In this document: positions 39,935 through 41,545 of the stretch, one piece after another
How the letters are laid out: every line of letters begins with the position of its first letter
Position numbering within the stretch: position 1 is the first letter of the stretch
Virus record (IMG/VR): IMGVR_UViG_3300035168_000015
Span: 1 to 41,545 of that record
Length of the DNA stretch: 41,545 bases
Direction: 5' to 3' (one strand)
Origin: a virus
The notes under the pieces: generated by a model
Database searches by the model: none
Told to the model about the DNA's origin: nothing
The model's input: the letters and a program-made list of their open reading frames with translations, nothing else
Position numbers and translations under genes: made by a program

Positions 39935-40321
39935 ATGCCGCTCCTGGCCATCCTCCTCCCGGCCGCGCGCTCTGCGCTCGGCCTCGTTTCGGCCGCCATC
40001 CGAACGCCGCTCGGCGCGGCTACGCTCGCTTTCGGGCTCGCATGGCTCATCGCCGGCTCGCGCGAGCGCGCCGCGTGCGAGGCGCGCGCCGTCGCCTTTC
40101 GCGCCGAGATGCAACGCGCCGCCGACGCCGAGCACGCCCGGCGCGAGGCCGCCATCGCCGAAGCGCGCGCCGCCGGCCTTGTCGAATCGGAGGCTCTGGC
40201 TCGCAAAAGCCTCGACCTCGAGGCCCGATTGAAGGAGTCCGAAGATGCGTCTCATGCTGCCGATCGCCGCCCTTGCCTCGACGCTGCTGGCGTCATGCGC
40301 CTCGACCGGCTCGCCCGATAG
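39935..40321 (+). CDS. Rz-like inner-membrane spanin
   Basis: A 128-residue protein with an N-terminal membrane segment (about 8-40, LLAILLPAARSALGLVSAAI and GAATLAFGLAWLIAG) and a charged helical coiled-coil domain (RAEMQRAADAEHARREAAIA). This is the i-spanin topology. The Rz1-like lipoprotein gene starts within its 3' end in another frame (40245), the classic nested arrangement. It is the last-step lysis partner that disrupts the outer membrane. Confidence 0.8.
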   Translation: MPLLAILLPAARSALGLVSAAIRTPLGAATLAFGLAWLIAGSRERAACEARAVAFRAEMQRAADAEHARREAAIAEARAAGLVESEALARKSLDLEARLKESEDASHAADRRPCLDAAGVMRLDRLAR

Positions 40322-40544
40322 CAGCCGGACCCGGCCGGTGCGCGAGCTGGCGCGCTCTGTCGCCCCGGGCGATCTCGACGCGCCTTGCGCGCGCCCGGTG
40401 AGGCTCGGCGGCGCTGCGCTCGGCGCGGGCGAGGTCGAGCGGCTCTGGGGCCGCGATCGGGCCTCGCTGGTGACCTGCGGCGATCGTCACGCGGCGAATG
40501 TCCGATGGCGGCTCCGCCGCGACGCTGGCCTCGCTGGCGACTGA
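40245..40544 (+). CDS. Rz1-like outer-membrane lipoprotein spanin
   Basis: A 99-residue protein with a lipoprotein signal, MRLMLPIAALASTLLASCAS, lipobox LASC giving a lipidated Cys at residue 18. The mature part is Arg/Ala-rich (RPVRELARSVAPGDLDAPCA). It overlaps the Rz-like gene by 77 bases out of frame, matching Rz/Rz1 of lambda. It is expected to bridge to the inner-membrane spanin to fuse membranes. Confidence 0.8.
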   Translation: MRLMLPIAALASTLLASCASTGSPDSSRTRPVRELARSVAPGDLDAPCARPVRLGGAALGAGEVERLWGRDRASLVTCGDRHAANVRWRLRRDAGLAGD

Positions 40545-40590
40545 TTCCCGCGCCGGGCGGCACCCGGCAATCTCCCTGAAAGGCCTTGGA

Positions 40591-41010
40591 ATGCGAAACG
40601 CTCCTGCTTTTGTGAGCGCGATCCTGCTCGCGCTCATTTTCATCGACTGGCCGGGTTCCGGCTATTTTTTGTCCGGCGCTTCCCTGATCGTCTTCGGCCC
40701 GGCCGTCGCGACGCGCGTCGCCGAGGCCGCGCTCTGGTGCCTCGGCGCGATCATGGACGCCTGTCGCGCCAGCGCCGCGCGCGAGGTCGTGCGCATCGCC
40801 GCCATCGCCGCGCTCGCCACGGCCGCCATCACCGGAGCCGTCTCGGCGGGCTATGCCGCCGAGCCCGCCAATGAGCCGCCGTTCTTCGTGACGGTCGAAA
40901 GCTACATCAACTCGGCGACGGCGCTCCCCGACATGTCCGAGGCCGATCGAGCGGCGCTCCGCAGCGTCCTGCGACCGATCGTCGAGGCCGCTCGCGACGG
41001 CTGCAAGTAA
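40591..41010 (+). CDS. Multi-helix membrane protein, possible holin
   Basis: A 139-residue protein with hydrophobic segments at about 7-25 (FVSAILLALIFIDWPGSGYF), 28-50 and 70-88 (IAAIAALATAAITGAVSAGY), and a hydrophilic C-terminus. Position within the lysis cassette and membrane topology suggest a holin or pinholin, but there is no sequence proof. ATG 40591 with AAGG upstream is favoured over an upstream ATG at 40498 that overlaps the Rz1-like gene. Confidence 0.6.
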   Translation: MRNAPAFVSAILLALIFIDWPGSGYFLSGASLIVFGPAVATRVAEAALWCLGAIMDACRASAAREVVRIAAIAALATAAITGAVSAGYAAEPANEPPFFVTVESYINSATALPDMSEADRAALRSVLRPIVEAARDGCK

Positions 41011-41022
41011 GGAGCGCGGGCC

Positions 41023-41265
41023 ATGCCGATCGACTTCTCTGTTCGCCTCGGTGACCTCCTTCAAGTCGTGACGATCGCCGGTGGCGGGCTCATGGTCTTT
41101 GCGACCATGCGCGCCGAGGCGCGGCTCAGCGCGCGCCGTCTCGACAACGTCGAGGCCGAGCTGGCGAAGCAAACGACGATCTTGACGCAGCTCGCGGCCG
41201 GCGAAGCCCGCATGGACGGCTTCGACCGGCGCATCAGCTTGCTCGAGGGAGGTCGCGGCCGGTAG
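41023..41265 (+). CDS. Small membrane-anchored coiled-coil protein, holin-like
   Basis: An 80-residue protein with an N-terminal transmembrane segment (about 8-27, RLGDLLQVVTIAGGGLMVFA) and a C-terminal coiled coil (RRLDNVEAELAKQTTILTQL). GGAG lies 8 bases before the ATG. It is the last gene before the phage terminator. The topology resembles accessory holin-type (XhlA-like) proteins, but with the anchor at the opposite end. Confidence 0.6.
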   Translation: MPIDFSVRLGDLLQVVTIAGGGLMVFATMRAEARLSARRLDNVEAELAKQTTILTQLAAGEARMDGFDRRISLLEGGRGR

Positions 41266-41288
41266 GCATGGCAAGCCCAAATTTCGGA

Positions 41289-41317
41289 CCCCGCCCGCTC
41301 CGGCCGGCGGGGTTTTT
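41289..41317 (+). terminator. Rho-independent terminator of the late operon
   Basis: CCCCGCC (41289-41295) pairs with GGCGGGG (41306-41312), followed by TTTTT (41313-41317). It lies 24 bases after the last phage gene and shields the host from late transcription. Confidence 0.92.
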
Positions 41318-41374
41318 CATTTCAGAAGGTGCGGAAGGCGCTTAAAAAACGCTAAGGCTTTCAATGCGCACATA

Positions 41375-41385
41375 ATTCCCGCACC
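41375..41385 (+). repeat. ATTCCCGCACC, candidate right arm-type integrase site
   Basis: This is the third exact copy of the 11-mer that forms an inverted pair near attL (170-199); here it lies 38 bases from attR. In both places it is followed within a few bases by CTTGAC. Sharing between the two ends supports a recombination function. Confidence 0.55.
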
Positions 41386-41423
41386 CTTGACCTATCGTCT
41401 TGATATTTATAGAGTTGCGCAAG

Positions 41424-41440
41424 TCCCTCCGAGGCCTCCA
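41424..41440 (+). repeat. attR: attR core, 17-bp direct repeat
   Basis: TCCCTCCGAGGCCTCCA is identical to the end of tRNA-Cys at 111-127. It is the displaced original 3' end of the tRNA gene and closes the prophage. No other part of a tRNA is present here. Confidence 0.95.
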
Positions 41441-41545
41441 TACTTCCAGCGCTTTCCGCCTCGTCCACAGCGACCCTCAACGCGGCATTTGATTGACGGC
41501 GCTTCCGCAGCTCGCCTTGATCACGGGGCTGCGTTCCCCCGGCCG
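41441..41545. other. Host flank, no gene seen
   Basis: The 105 bases after attR show no complete open frame or RNA structure that I can support; they should be contiguous with the host sequence downstream of tRNA-Cys in an uninfected strain. The left host flank (1-53) is also without a gene. Confidence 0.6.

Larger units (their letters stand above)
111..41440. mobile_element. Complete P22-like (podovirus-type) prophage integrated in tRNA-Cys
   Basis: A 17-bp direct repeat delimits an element that contains, in order, an integrase at the left end, a repressor/Cro switch, replication and recombination genes, packaging and virion genes in P22-like order, and a lysis cassette with a terminator at the right end. 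No tail-tube, tape-measure or sheath genes are visible, while a P22-type portal, gp4-like and gp10-like proteins and large ejection proteins are, which indicates a short-tailed phage. I see no disrupted essential gene, so the prophage may be functional. No transposase or insertion sequence is present. Confidence 0.95.

Overview
The window holds one complete, compact prophage of about 41.3 kb, inserted at the 3' end of a tRNA-Cys gene in a high-GC bacterial chromosome. The host is most likely an alphaproteobacterium, and Hyphomicrobiales would fit. That guess rests on the CTTGAC-type promoter elements, a Cro-like protein and an integrase-adjacent small protein of kinds I associate with that class, and the high GC content; it is an inference. 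A 17-bp direct repeat (TCCCTCCGAGGCCTCCA at 111-127 and 41424-41440) marks attL and attR, so host DNA is only about 1-110 and 41441-41545. Integration leaves the tRNA 3' end intact.

The left arm (155-5412) is a leftward operon read from a promoter near 5463-5491. It carries eight small or accessory genes and ends with a tyrosine integrase next to attL. It includes a 535-residue protein with a roughly 220-residue Ala-Ala-Thr-X tandem repeat set inside what looks like a DUF6745-type protein, followed by a small His-rich partner. The immunity region (5571-6561) has a short HTH repressor without a peptidase domain, a downstream secreted-protein gene and terminator, a divergent Cro-like gene, and GTGC/GCAC inverted repeats at both the leftward and rightward promoters, which look like shared operators.

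The early rightward region (6576-19477) is a tightly packed operon with many ATGA stop-start overlaps. It encodes a RusA-like resolvase, a Sak4/RecA-like ATPase with a DUF669-type partner, a RecB/Cas4-like nuclease, an SNF2-type helicase, a ParB-like protein, a DNA methyltransferase, a stand-alone DnaA domain-IV-like protein, a DEAH helicase and a primase-polymerase/RepA-like helicase fusion. The gene-free stretch 19478-19950 is full of GAGACAA repeats, contains a 56-bp imperfect direct repeat, a long stem-loop and a G-rich tract, and is a candidate replication origin or control region.

A small Cys protein and a NusG-like protein sit exactly between the early and late genes, followed by two back-to-back inverted repeats ahead of the terminase. 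This suggests late-gene antitermination by a NusG paralogue. The late region follows the P22-like podovirus order: terS, terL, portal, scaffold, coat, head-completion proteins (gp4- and gp10-like), three ejection proteins, collar/fibre proteins and a 1093-residue tailspike with an SGNH/sialate-O-acetylesterase-like domain. Lysis genes (lysozyme with a C-terminal membrane anchor, nested Rz/Rz1-like spanins, two small membrane proteins) and a strong terminator end the phage. An AT-rich island at 32087-32282, inside the ejection cassette, has hairpins and an antisense membrane-protein ORF, and looks like a late acquisition.
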